Shown piece by piece: positions 22,444 to 31,347 of a DNA stretch of 64,000 bases. Under the pieces are notes generated by a model. It made no database searches and was not told the origin of the DNA. It saw only the letters and a list, made by a program, of their open reading frames with translations. Each line of letters begins with the position of its first letter. The stretch's first letter is position 1. This stretch comes from Selenomonadaceae bacterium UBA2897 (GTDB lineage: Bacteria > Bacillota > Negativicutes > Selenomonadales > Selenomonadaceae): contig DEDT01000062.1 in the NCBI GenBank assembly GCA_002350105.1, positions 1 to 64,000 on the forward strand, given 5' to 3'. The position numbers and the translations under genes were made by a program.

Positions 22444-23868
22444 TTATTTGCCAGCAACTGGCGCTGGTTCCGCAGGCTCTGCGGCCTCGGCGTCCGTCGT
22501 GGCCACCGTTGCAGGGTCTTCCGTGCTTTCCTCGGCCTCGAGGGCTGCTGACTCAGCCTGCTCTGCTGCCTCTGCCTCCTGCTCCTCGACGAGCAGCGAA
22601 CGATCCTGCGCCCGCAGGAACGGATAGTAGATAACCGTGGCCAACGCGAGGTTCACGATCTGCACGACCGCGCCCTGCCAGCCATCGAGCAGGAAGCCCG
22701 CGATGATGGGCGGCGTCGTCCAGGGCACCTGCACCGCGCTGAACGGAGCCATAAAGCCCGAATAGATGGCGAAATACGTCACGAAAAGCGCGATGAGCGG
22801 CACGATGATGAACGGCACGAGCAAATACGGATTGAAGACAATCGGCAGACCGAAGATGATCGGCTCGTTGATATTGAACAGGCCCGGCACAAAGGACATC
22901 TTCATCATGGACTTGAGCTGTTTCGACTTCGCCGTGATAAGGCCAGCGATGAGCAGGCCCAGCGTAAGGCCGCAGCCGCCGCTCTTGATGAACACATCGT
23001 TGATCTGGCATGTGATGATTTTTGCGGACGGATTGTTGACGAGCGTCATGCCCATGTCCAAGAGGTGCTGGTTATCAAGCGAATTCGCGATGAGCAGCGG
23101 GCCGACCACACCGCCCACGACGTTCGGGCCATGGATGCCCGCCCAGAACAGGATACTCTGCAACGAGACGATGACAACACCGCCGCCCAGCGTATCCGAA
23201 AGCCCTTGAAGCGGCGTCTGGATGACCTTAAAAATGCATTCCGGCAGCGTCGTCGCGCCGATGTAGTGGAACAGGCCGTAGATGACGGAGGCGCAGGTGA
23301 AGAGAATCATGCCCGGCACGAGTGCGGAGAAAGCACGCGTCACGCCCTCGGGTACGGATTCCGGCATCTTGATGGTCAGGTGGTTCTTCTCGCAGTAGCA
23401 GAAGACATACGAAACGGCAAAGGCAAGGAGAATGGCCGTGATGACGCCGTTGCTGCCCGCCCAGGCTTTCGGAATGATATCGCCCACTGTCTCGCCGCCT
23501 TTCGTGACCAGCGAAGGCGGCATCACGATGAGAAATACCGAAAGGGCCAGAACCGAAGCCATCATGGCGTCGCATCCCTCGTTCTCCACAAACTTGTAGG
23601 TGATGGTCAAAACCACGATGAGTGCCAGCACGCTGAACGTGCCGCCTGCGACCGCGTTGAGCGGTGCAGTCCAATCCGAACCGAAGATACTCGCCATAAA
23701 AGGCGCATAGCCCGGCACAGGCAGATTGGCCAGCAACAGGAACACCGAGCCGCAGATCGTGAACGGTGTCGTCGCGATGAAGCCGTCACGCAGCGCCGCG
23801 ACGACGCGCAGCTGGGCGAACACCCCCATAAATTCAATAAACTTATCAAACAACGCTTGCTTATTCAT
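22444..23868 (-). CDS. PTS cellobiose-type EIIC permease
   Basis: A 474-aa membrane protein with about ten hydrophobic segments; family stretches are RVVAALRDGFIATTPFTICG, SLDNQHLLDMG and FNINEPIIFGLPIVFNP, the last being the sugar-binding loop region of the lactose/cellobiose IIC family. The C-terminal 50 residues are an unusual Ala/Glu-rich hydrophilic tail (QEAEAAEQAESAALEAEEST). First gene of the glucan operon; porin, IIB, IIA and hydrolases follow. The 270 bp upstream hold the regulator terminator and probably its operator. Confidence 0.92.
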   Translation of the reverse strand: MNKQALFDKFIEFMGVFAQLRVVAALRDGFIATTPFTICGSVFLLLANLPVPGYAPFMASIFGSDWTAPLNAVAGGTFSVLALIVVLTITYKFVENEGCDAMMASVLALSVFLIVMPPSLVTKGGETVGDIIPKAWAGSNGVITAILLAFAVSYVFCYCEKNHLTIKMPESVPEGVTRAFSALVPGMILFTCASVIYGLFHYIGATTLPECIFKVIQTPLQGLSDTLGGGVVIVSLQSILFWAGIHGPNVVGGVVGPLLIANSLDNQHLLDMGMTLVNNPSAKIITCQINDVFIKSGGCGLTLGLLIAGLITAKSKQLKSMMKMSFVPGLFNINEPIIFGLPIVFNPYLLVPFIIVPLIALFVTYFAIYSGFMAPFSAVQVPWTTPPIIAGFLLDGWQGAVVQIVNLALATVIYYPFLRAQDRSLLVEEQEAEAAEQAESAALEAEESTEDPATVATTDAEAAEPAEPAPVAGK

Positions 23869-24066
23869 TTTCTCATCCCCCTATAACCTCTTAGTCTGAA
23901 TTGTTGCTGATACGGTGAATTTCTCCGTCTGAGGTCTTACCCCTGACGCATTAACAATATAGCATGACGAAAAGCTACGCCGCAATGAGACGAAAGCAAT
24001 ACGAAACACTGCTTCAGTGCCTGTGCAAATTTTCCCTGCCCCCTGAAACACCGCTCCAGCAATACG

Positions 24067-24101
24067 CAAAAAATCCCCCGGGTCACATAAACCCGAGGGA
24101 T
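24067..24101 (-). terminator. terminator of the RpiR regulator gene
   Basis: TCCCTCGGGTT-TATGTG-ACCCGGGGGA followed by six T on the minus strand. Downstream, towards the IIC gene, two short related segments (GCGGTGTTTC and GCAGTGTTTC, 24010-24060 region) might be regulator sites; this is a guess. Confidence 0.75.
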
Positions 24102-24138
24102 AAAGAAGCAACGATTTGACGGTTATACCGCGCATGGC

Positions 24139-24981
24139 TCAATAATGGAAATTGTGGCTGAGCCAATTCTCCTTTTGCCTGGCATGATGGTAGTCCACCT
24201 GCGTCATCAGAATGGCAAAAAGTACATCCACCACATATTTCGCGCCCATGAGGAACACCCGGGGACCGAGCTCCTCCATGGTACGCACCGTAGCGACCGG
24301 CAGCACCACATCGGCGATTTCTGCCAGCGTCGATTCCTGCACCGATGTGATCAGGATGAACCTGACCCCGCGGAGCTGTAACATGCGCGCGATATCGACG
24401 AGCATGCGGTTCTCGCCGGTCCGGCTGATAAAGAACCCCACATGCTCCTTGGGGACAGCGGTGCATTGCAGGTACTGCATGGTCATGGCCGGATGCACCG
24501 TCGAACATTTATCCGCCATGATAAAGCTGGCCGCTGCCATGTTGGCGATATCGATGTTATTATCCGTCGCATAGAAATCGACATGCTTCGTCTGCGACAA
24601 AAGATGATACGCCCGCGCAAAATCCGCCGGATCCAGCATCGCACGCGTGTCCTTGAGCGCATCGAGCTCCATCCCCGTCACCTTATCGAGAATCGAATGG
24701 ATCGAATCCCGATCCGTCACCGCCAGTTTCTCCCCGTGGGGCTGACGGATATACTGCAGCATCTCGGCTAAGAATTGCACGCGGAACTCCGTATACCCGC
24801 CGAACCCCAGTTTTTGGCAGAAACGCACGATGGCCGCTGAACTCGTATATGTCTCCCTGGCCAGTTGTCTGGTCGTCATCTCCGGCAGATGACGGAAATT
24901 CGCCAGAACATACGTAGCAATCATCTGCTCCGAATTGGAGAATCCATCCATCGCCCGCAAGCGATCGATCAAGCCACTCAT
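24139..24981 (-). CDS. MurR/RpiR-family transcriptional regulator of the glucan locus
   Basis: A 280-aa protein; the start is taken at ATG 24981 (GGGGAAAG upstream). The N-terminal helix-turn-helix of the RpiR family is seen at about 35-60 (TTRQLARETYTSSAAIVRFCQKLGFGGYTEFR). The C-terminal SIS domain (about 115-270; DFYATDNNIDIANMAAASF, GFFISRTGENRMLVDIARML) senses a phosphosugar. Position just upstream of the PTS operon, in the same direction with a terminator between, points to control of that operon by a 6-phospho-glucoside. Confidence 0.88.
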   Translation of the reverse strand: MSGLIDRLRAMDGFSNSEQMIATYVLANFRHLPEMTTRQLARETYTSSAAIVRFCQKLGFGGYTEFRVQFLAEMLQYIRQPHGEKLAVTDRDSIHSILDKVTGMELDALKDTRAMLDPADFARAYHLLSQTKHVDFYATDNNIDIANMAAASFIMADKCSTVHPAMTMQYLQCTAVPKEHVGFFISRTGENRMLVDIARMLQLRGVRFILITSVQESTLAEIADVVLPVATVRTMEELGPRVFLMGAKYVVDVLFAILMTQVDYHHARQKENWLSHNFHY

Positions 24982-24998
24982 ACTTTCCCCGCCTTGTC

Positions 24999-25352
24999 TT
25001 ATTTTAGCCAATCCGCCGCATGATCGAGCAGGACCCCGCCGTTCTGGCAGGCATCACAGATGCAGTATTTGCCGCCTTTGGCCTTCGCCGCCTTCGCCGC
25101 CGCCAGTGCCCCCTGTGCTGCCTCATGGCCGCCGAGAATCTTCTCTCCCTCGGGCGAGCCCGCAAAACCGATGAAGCCGTCGATGCTGGTCACGCAATCA
25201 TCGAGCTGCACCTTCAGCGCCTTGGCCGCCTCGGCCTCCTTCGCCGTGCCGACCGCATCGGCCCAGGCCAGTGCCGCGTCCTTCAGCGCACCATAACAGG
25301 ACGGTGCCGCTGCCATTTTCTTCGCTGCTGCTACTAACTCTTTCTTTTCCAT
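24999..25352 (-). CDS. small conserved Cys-motif protein, 117 aa
   Basis: ATG 25352 follows AGGAGG by 9 nt. Ala/Lys-rich helical protein with APSCYGALKDAALAWADAVG near the start and a C-terminal KYCICDACQNG motif (CxCxxC) that could bind metal. From memory, close relatives are annotated in databases as molecular chaperone Hsp90, a name the sequence does not justify: there is no GHKL ATPase domain. Function unknown. It ends 17 nt before the RpiR start, so co-transcription is possible. Confidence 0.7.
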   Translation of the reverse strand: MEKKELVAAAKKMAAAPSCYGALKDAALAWADAVGTAKEAEAAKALKVQLDDCVTSIDGFIGFAGSPEGEKILGGHEAAQGALAAAKAAKAKGGKYCICDACQNGGVLLDHAADWLK

Positions 25353-25492
25353 CAGAGTGTCCTCCTTCAATGACTCAAATAACGCGCTTGCACGGGCATC
25401 CACGTGCTGGCCTGCCCTATGCTGTTATTTCTCGCTCTAAAAACCGAAATCCTGCCCGTCAGGTGAAAAGATTCCCCACGAGCTGTCCATTA

Positions 25493-25900
25493 TCAGTAGC
25501 CCAATTCCAGGTCCCTGACCTCGAGCAATTTTGCGTTGCCCTGCAGATCTTCATAGACATAGGCTACGCCCCAATGGGTCACAGGATGCAGCACAGTCGG
25601 CGTGATGCGGCAGAGAATCGCATAATTCTTTCCCGCCACGACCTGCGTGCCCAGCAGGGCCACAGGCTCATAATCTGCTCCGACCAGACCATCCAGTGCC
25701 TTGTTAAATACCTGCTTGACATGGCGGTTCAACGCCGTACGTCCCTGCTGTACCGCCCAACCGCCGTCCACATGTTCGACTGCCGCCTGAACCCGCACCG
25801 GTTGCGCCTGCGTAACAGCCTCCGCCGCTGAAACCTGCATACTAAAAGACCACATACCAGCAAGCACTATGCCAGCCAAACTTAAAAATTTTTCTTTCAT
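25493..25900 (-). CDS. exported small protein with cystatin-like QVVAG hairpin
   Basis: The chosen start is ATG 25900 (AAGGG 8 nt upstream); a GTG at 25909 is also possible. The signal peptide covers about 1-25 (FLSLAGIVLAGMWSFSMQVSAA). The mature part of about 110 residues has GTQVVAGKNYAILCRIT followed by WGVAYVYEDLQGNAKLLEV; QVVAG is exactly the first binding hairpin motif of cystatins, the cysteine-protease inhibitors. Similar small exported proteins occur, from memory, in other gut anaerobes and are uncharacterised. Located 5 nt after the stop of the AAA gene. Confidence 0.65.
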   Translation of the reverse strand: MKEKFLSLAGIVLAGMWSFSMQVSAAEAVTQAQPVRVQAAVEHVDGGWAVQQGRTALNRHVKQVFNKALDGLVGADYEPVALLGTQVVAGKNYAILCRITPTVLHPVTHWGVAYVYEDLQGNAKLLEVRDLELGY

Positions 25901-25905
25901 AAAGT

Positions 25906-27486
25906 TCACCCTTCTTCTATTCGACAGGTATGCTGCCGCGTTTTTTTATCATAATTCACTCCCACTAGCAACAAATTGCCTTGATACGAGCGCAGTGCTT
26001 CTGGATATTGCTTAGCCCTGATCTGCTCTATGGCCGTATGTGCTGACTGATTCCATTTTAGTTCCACCAGCAATGCCGACTTATCCGCTGCCGACGCCAA
26101 AGGAATAAACGCCAAATCGGCAAAGCCTTTACCTGTGGGCAATTCACGTATCAGCGTATAGTACTGACGTGCCGCATAATAGGCCAGTGAAACGGTGTAT
26201 GCCAGCGCATTTTCATCGTTATATTGCAAATGACTGGTTTCCAGATGTGCCTGCTCGATATAAGCTGCCACCGACTCGGCATCTTCTTGCCAAGTGGCCT
26301 CCAGCAGCTGCTGCGAATGCTGCACGGCTCTGACCACCTCATCCCACGGCTGACTGGCCGTGGTTGCCGTAACAAACTCCTTCATAATCTCCCGATTGGG
26401 AATAAAGGCCTGCTGCGTATCGGGATTGTAGCTCAAATACCCCAAATGCACCAACAACGTCAGCACATCATCAGCATTGGCAAAGCTTGTCATATCGTTT
26501 TGAAAACTGCCCGTCTGTAAGGTGATTTCATCCCCCGCCAGCATGCGGACAATCGCATCGCGCAGGCCGTCATAATTCATATCGATATAGATTTGCAACG
26601 CCTCGTAAGTCTCAGTCTGATTCCAATAGTCCTCAAATCGTCCATTGCGCATGAGCTGCACGATAGAATTAGGGTTATAGATATGCAGGCACTTCTCTTC
26701 ACGTATAGGAAATTGATACCCATCATACCAGCTACGGCAGGTCGCAACATCAACCTGATACTGATGACATAATGCTGACACCTCAGTTTCCGTAAAGCCC
26801 ACATAAGGTGCCAGCTGTCCTGGGCTTTCCATGGAAAACTCCGAGAACATGTTAAGTGCCGAATGCGTGCCGTATTTCTTGATGGGCAAAATTCCCGTCA
26901 TATAGGCCAGTGCCACATAGCTTTTATCTTTGAGCCAATCGCGCAGAAAATCCAGATATTGCCGCTGAGCCTGCGTATCATGGGGATATTCGCGGAAAAT
27001 GGCATCCCATTCATCAATAATAATAACGAAGCGTACCTGCCGCTGCACAAACAAATCATTCAGCGTGCGCGTCAGATTCGTACGATCAAAATAGTTCACA
27101 TCCGAATACTCTGCCAAAATCTCCCAAAGCAGGGATTTGCGTAACAATGCCAGTACGCCCGCCATATCTGCACTTTCACTGAGAAATTCCTGCATGTTGA
27201 CCTTGATAACATCATATTGATGCAGATATTGCCGATAAACAGGGCTCTGCGCAATCGCCAGACCATCGAATAGCGTAGACTCAGTAACGGTGCGGTCGTA
27301 ATAAGCACTCAGCATATCCGCCGCCATCGACTTACCGAAGCGCCGCGGCCGGCTGACGCAGATATACTTCTGCGGCGTTCCCAAGATCTCATTTGTATAA
27401 TTCAGGAGGCCAGATTTATCAACATAAATTTTGGCGCGCCGCGCCTCCTGAAACTTATACGGCCCAGGATTTAGATAAACGCCCAT
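25906..27486 (-). CDS. AAA-like ATPase with C-terminal PD-(D/E)XK nuclease domain
   Basis: A 526-aa protein of the large bacterial family with an N-terminal AAA-ATPase-like region and a DUF1703-type nuclease end. Walker A-like SRPRRFGKSM (about 45-54), Walker B-like VIIIDEWDAIF (about 150-160), and C-terminal FADLAFIP...ALLVELKWN, which supplies the D...ExK residues of a PD-(D/E)XK fold. The family is often multicopy and linked to mobile regions; no function is proven. Start at ATG 27486 behind AAAGG. Possibly co-transcribed with the cystatin-like gene. Confidence 0.8.
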   Translation of the reverse strand: MGVYLNPGPYKFQEARRAKIYVDKSGLLNYTNEILGTPQKYICVSRPRRFGKSMAADMLSAYYDRTVTESTLFDGLAIAQSPVYRQYLHQYDVIKVNMQEFLSESADMAGVLALLRKSLLWEILAEYSDVNYFDRTNLTRTLNDLFVQRQVRFVIIIDEWDAIFREYPHDTQAQRQYLDFLRDWLKDKSYVALAYMTGILPIKKYGTHSALNMFSEFSMESPGQLAPYVGFTETEVSALCHQYQVDVATCRSWYDGYQFPIREEKCLHIYNPNSIVQLMRNGRFEDYWNQTETYEALQIYIDMNYDGLRDAIVRMLAGDEITLQTGSFQNDMTSFANADDVLTLLVHLGYLSYNPDTQQAFIPNREIMKEFVTATTASQPWDEVVRAVQHSQQLLEATWQEDAESVAAYIEQAHLETSHLQYNDENALAYTVSLAYYAARQYYTLIRELPTGKGFADLAFIPLASAADKSALLVELKWNQSAHTAIEQIRAKQYPEALRSYQGNLLLVGVNYDKKTRQHTCRIEEG

Positions 27487-27650
27487 TTTGACCTTTCCCC
27501 CATACGAGCAACGCACAATAAAGCTGTTGCTTACGGCTCCATCCCTTGCAAGGCCTTACAGTATTACATTAGCCGTTTTCGCTACCATAACAACCGTCTC
27601 CTGTCCTTATTCTATCATATAGCGATAAATGATACAAAAATCAACAAGGC

Positions 27651-27720
27651 TTACTCGAACTCAATCGTCGTTGGCATGGTGAGCAACACGGCAGTCATGA
27701 AGCTGTCCAAGCCCTGCAGC
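27651..27720 (-). pseudogene. diverged second copy of the guaA 3' end (att-like repeat)
   Basis: On the minus strand this reads SFMTAV, then TTIEFE and a stop, matching DFMTAE and ATIEFE-stop of the real GuaA, with the bases between lost. The last 22 nt (27649-27670) match 29141-29162 at 20 positions. It lies 1.5 kb beyond the true guaA end. Confidence 0.6.
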
Positions 27721-27817
27721 AGCCTACATATAATCTACCTTCTTCTCATGAGGAAATTCCTAACTCTTAAGGGTATAAAGAATGTAATCTTTTTCTCCAA
27801 GCAATAGCTTAACAGGG

Positions 27818-28072
27818 TCAACAAAAAGTCCTGAACATGTACGTTGCACGCTTGGTGCGCTCAATGTAGGCGGCATCGTTTAACCACGAAACTGCCCAGC
27901 TCGCACGACTCTCATAAACCAGCGCACCGCTACTGGTTTTCTCATTTTTTTCCTGTTCCGTAAGATGTAACTTTTCGGCAACTATCTGCTTTACCTGTCT
28001 TCTCGTAAATTGCGGAAGGCTAGCAACCGCACTTAAAACCAGCTGAAACATTTCATTTTGACTAGGTATCAT
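27818..28072 (-). pseudogene. Mrr-type restriction endonuclease N-terminal fragment
   Basis: An 84-aa ORF starting MIPSQNEMFQLVLSAV and continuing FTRRQVKQIVAEKLHLTEQE, then YESRASWAVSWLNDAAYIER: the winged-helix N-terminal domain of Mrr-like enzymes. The catalytic PD-(D/E)XK domain is missing and the reading frame ends at RTFC, so it is a remnant (or a stand-alone domain). Lies in the AT-rich stretch between the two guaA-end copies. The 190 bp between this and the next gene hold nothing I recognise. Confidence 0.6.
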
Positions 28073-28264
28073 TGCAATGACTCCTACATATGATGTCCCT
28101 ACATAATTCCCATAACTATTATATCCCCATTATCTTCTAGCGATTTCACACAATTTCTGTGTACCCGATACACGCCTCCCATTCCCCAAAGGATTACTTT
28201 ATACTGTCTGTAGAAAATATTACCATTCTAAAACCTCAATCTGTCAACAAAATTCCTCTTCGTC

Positions 28265-29096
28265 TTACTCGCAACTACTCACGTATTTTTGTTTTTTACT
28301 GGTAGGCTTATCTGGTATAGTCATTTTCAATTTTCCACTCTGCAATAATGGCTTGACATACTGATAGAAAAAATTTCTGCGCCCAGTCAAACCTACATAT
28401 TCTTGCATTTCTTTCCTGCTTCGTGGTACTTTACAAAACTCAATTAAAATAGTAAAAGGATCTTGTTCCCTGTCTTGTTCCCTGTCTTGTTCCCTGTCTT
28501 GTTCCCTGTCCGTTTGCGGTCCAACAACTCCCACAGATACTTCATCCAGGGGAATGATTGTACGAAACATGTCCCCTTCAATGAATTGTGGTTCGCCGCC
28601 AGAGTAAAGGGATGTGTATTTATAAGTATTCCTCATGCCGGACCCCAGTTCATCTGCCAAGCCAATTTCTCGAAACACCTTTGATATAACTGGATTCTTA
28701 GCGTACGGAGTAAAATTAGACAGGTTCAGGCAACCATAGCCATTGGGCCGATTCGCATTCTCCGTATACATCCGTGATTTCTCAATCACAAATTTGGCAA
28801 CATAGCCACTGGAATAATCTCTGTGTGAGATACATCGGTGGAAAGAGCTTATCCTTATTATTAACCGCTGTAACAAAGTTTTTGGTGATACGCTCTACTG
28901 CCTCCGGAACAACACCAAGAATTTTACCGTCGTCCCTTACCCCTAGGAAAATATGCCCGCCGTCTCGATTACAAAACGAGCATACGGTATCGTAGACATC
29001 CTTGGTAATATCTGTGGTGGATTTCTTAAATTCCACATGGATATTTTCTCCCTGAGCGATCAAGGCCTTTACCTCATTCGCATCCAATCCATCCAC
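28265..29096 (-). pseudogene. AlbA_2/Schlafen-type DNA-binding regulator, frameshifted and internally deleted
   Basis: The first frame (29096 to about 28800) gives the AlbA_2 domain: ENIHVEFKKSTTDI, SFCNRDGGHIFLGVRDDGKI, FPPMYLT. The middle part expected in this family is absent and the frame is lost. A second frame (to 28265) holds the C-terminal ATPase-like segment NGYGCLNLSNFTPY, GLADELGSGMRN, then a REQD repeat and a winged-helix end (RSRKEMQEYVGLTGRRNFF). The first ORF starts at ATG 29096, and no intact product is possible. Confidence 0.75.
28461..28510 (-). repeat. four tandem 12-bp units inside the AlbA_2 remnant
   Basis: Unit on the minus strand is AGGGAACAAGAC, encoding REQD, repeated four times without change. 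The copy number is a multiple of 3 nt, so it does not affect the frame. Confidence 0.85.
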
Positions 29097-29142
29097 CTCC
29101 CAAACGAAGCGCCCTTAAAGGGGAACAGACGATACAATCTGC

Positions 29143-30714
29143 TTACTCGAACTCGATGGTCGCGGGCGGCTTGCCGGTGCAGTCGTAGAGAACGCGGTTG
29201 ACACCTTTGACCTCGTTGACGATGCGGCTCGTGGTGCGCTGGAGGACGTCCCATGGGAGCTGGGCACTCTCGGCGGTCATGAAGTCGCTGGTGAGCACGG
29301 CGCGCAGCGCGATGGCGTAGTCGTAGGTACGGCCGTCGCCCATGACGCCGACCGAGCGCATATTCGTGAGCGCGGCGAAATACTGGCCGAGTTTGGCAGA
29401 AACACCAGATTTCGCGACTTCCTCACGGTAGATGGCGTCAGCATCCTGCACGATTTTGACCTTTTCCTCCGTGACCTCACCGATGATGCGGATGCCGAGG
29501 CCCGGGCCCGGGAAGGGCTGGCGGTTCACGAGATAGTCAGGCAGGCCGAGCTCGCGGCCCACCTCGCGTACCTCATCCTTAAAGAGCAGGCGCAACGGCT
29601 CGACGATTTCCTTGAAATCGACATAGTCAGGCAGGCCGCCCACATTGTGATGTGACTTGATCGTGGCTGAATTGCCGAGGCCGCTCTCGATGACATCGGG
29701 GTAAATCGTGCCCTGCACGAGATAATCCACCGCACCGATCTTCTTCGCCTCAGCCTCGAAGACGCGGATAAATTCCTCGCCAATGATCTTACGCTTGCGC
29801 TCCGGCTCCGTCACGCCCTTGAGCGCCGTATAGAAGCGGTCTTTCGCATTGACGCGCACGAAGTTCAGGTCGTATGTTCCCTCCGGGCCGAAGACCGCGG
29901 CAACCTGATCGCCCTCGTCCTTACGCAGCAGGCCATGGTCGACGAAGACACAGGTCAGCTGCTTGCCGATGGCCTTGGAGAGCAGCACGGCCGCCACAGA
30001 GCTGTCAACGCCACCCGAGAGCGCGCAAAGTGCCCGGCCCGTACCGATTTTTTCACGCAGCGCCGTGATGGTCTTCTGCACGAAATCGCCCATCTGCCAG
30101 GTGCCCTGGCAGCCGCAGACGTTGTAGACGAAGTTCTTCAGCATGAGCTTCCCTTGTACCGTATGCAGGACCTCGGGATGGAACTGCGTGGCATAGAGTT
30201 TCCTGGACGCATTCTCCATGGCTGCCACGGGGCAGACCGGCGTATGCGCCGTCACGCGGAAACCTTCCGGCACCGCCGCGATATAATCCGTATGGCTCAT
30301 CCAGCAAATCGTCGGATGATCGACCCCCGACAACAACAGGGAATCCGGCGCGTCAATCTCGACTTCCGTCTTTCCGTACTCACTCGTCGGTGCCGTCTCG
30401 ACCTTGCCACCGAGCAAATGCGCCATGAGCTGCGAGCCATAGCAGATGCCGAGCACCGGGATGCCCAGCTTAAAAAGCTCCGGGCTGCAAGTCACAGAAT
30501 CCTTTTTATAGACGCTGTTCGGGCCGCCCGTGAGAATGATGCCTTTGGGCGCCATCTCGCGAATTGCGTCGAGGGATAGCGTCGAGGGATGCACCTCGCA
30601 GTAGACATGATCTTCGCGAACGCGGCGCGCGATAAGCTGGTTATACTGACCACCGAAATCGAGTACGAGAATCATCTCATCGGCGACTTTGGCGTGATTG
30701 GCAATATTGGTCAA
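29143..30714 (-). CDS. guaA: GMP synthase (glutamine-hydrolysing)
   Basis: Converts XMP to GMP. The start is the TTG at 30714, 8 nt after AGGAGG; ATG codons nearby lack a ribosome site. The class I glutamine amidotransferase domain has the nucleophile Cys in GICYGSQLMAHLLGG and FHPE (His/Glu). The ATP-pyrophosphatase loop is ALSGGVDSSVAAVL, and the dimerisation domain ends PPATIEFE. Length (523 aa) is normal. Its 3' end is a known integration site for genomic islands in Firmicutes, and a degenerate copy of that end lies at 27651. Confidence 0.96.
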   Translation of the reverse strand: MTNIANHAKVADEMILVLDFGGQYNQLIARRVREDHVYCEVHPSTLSLDAIREMAPKGIILTGGPNSVYKKDSVTCSPELFKLGIPVLGICYGSQLMAHLLGGKVETAPTSEYGKTEVEIDAPDSLLLSGVDHPTICWMSHTDYIAAVPEGFRVTAHTPVCPVAAMENASRKLYATQFHPEVLHTVQGKLMLKNFVYNVCGCQGTWQMGDFVQKTITALREKIGTGRALCALSGGVDSSVAAVLLSKAIGKQLTCVFVDHGLLRKDEGDQVAAVFGPEGTYDLNFVRVNAKDRFYTALKGVTEPERKRKIIGEEFIRVFEAEAKKIGAVDYLVQGTIYPDVIESGLGNSATIKSHHNVGGLPDYVDFKEIVEPLRLLFKDEVREVGRELGLPDYLVNRQPFPGPGLGIRIIGEVTEEKVKIVQDADAIYREEVAKSGVSAKLGQYFAALTNMRSVGVMGDGRTYDYAIALRAVLTSDFMTAESAQLPWDVLQRTTSRIVNEVKGVNRVLYDCTGKPPATIEFE

Positions 30715-30788
30715 AATGGCTTCCTCCTCTGTAATAAGCAAATCTACATAAGCTTATCTATCATTATAGCATAAAGCAATAATGTTTT

Positions 30789-30828
30789 TATAGAGAAAGC
30801 CCTCCCTGCCGGGAGAGCCTTCTCTATA
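30789..30828. repeat. long imperfect inverted repeat between recX and guaA
   Basis: TATAGAGAAAGCCCTCCC and GGGAGAGCCTTCTCTATA flank a 4-nt loop. No T-run follows on the minus strand and one (TTTTT) precedes it on the plus strand, so it is not a standard terminator for recX. Confidence 0.6.
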
Positions 30829-30837
30829 ACCTTGAAA

Positions 30838-31347
30838 TCATTCTTCTATGTCTGCGGTATACTCCGACACCGCCGCCTGCAGTGCTGAGCTGTCGAACCC
30901 GCTGCGGTAGAGCGATGCGAGCATCTTCTGGCGGTCGGCCGAGGGCTTGAACTTCAGGCTGAGCACCCGCAGTGCCGCCTCTTTCTCGCGCTCGTAGGTG
31001 TCCTGTGGCACGCAATCGCGGATGAGCGAGCGCTCGAAGCCGCGCTGCTGCAGCTTCAGACAGATCTGCCGCACGGACTTGCGGCTCTCATGGTAGAGAA
31101 AGTCGAACTGGCGCTGGCAGGCACCCACATCGTCGAGGTAATGCCGCTCGATGAGGCGCGCGACGGCTGCGTCGATTTCTTCCTCCGCATAGCCCTTGCG
31201 CTGCAGCTTTTCGCGCAGTTTCTGCTCGCTGTACTCCTGACGTGCGAGAATATCGACGGCCGCAACGAGCGCCGTCTTAGTCGGCCTGCACGGCTGCACC
31301 GCCTCGTCCCCGTCCTGTGCGATCCGCTTACGCCTCCTGGTCCACAT
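30838..31347 (-). CDS. recX: RecX, regulator of RecA
   Basis: A 169-aa helical-repeat protein that binds the RecA filament and limits its activity. Motifs AVDILARQEYSEQKLREKL, GYAEEEIDAAVARL and LKLQQRGFERSLI are the three RecX repeats. The ATG at 31347 lies 20 nt inside the recA 3' end, so expression depends on recA translation. No better start is seen downstream near the AGGAGG at about 31332-31337. Confidence 0.9.
   Translation of the reverse strand: MWTRRRKRIAQDGDEAVQPCRPTKTALVAAVDILARQEYSEQKLREKLQRKGYAEEEIDAAVARLIERHYLDDVGACQRQFDFLYHESRKSVRQICLKLQQRGFERSLIRDCVPQDTYEREKEAALRVLSLKFKPSADRQKMLASLYRSGFDSSALQAAVSEYTADIEE

Noticed and set aside
23869..24066. Catabolite-response (cre) site before the PTS operon
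   Set aside because: No sequence close to the cre consensus was found; only two short similar segments of unclear meaning.
28461..28510. Tandem 12-bp units as a CRISPR array
   Set aside because: Units are directly adjacent with no spacers and lie inside a coding frame (REQD).
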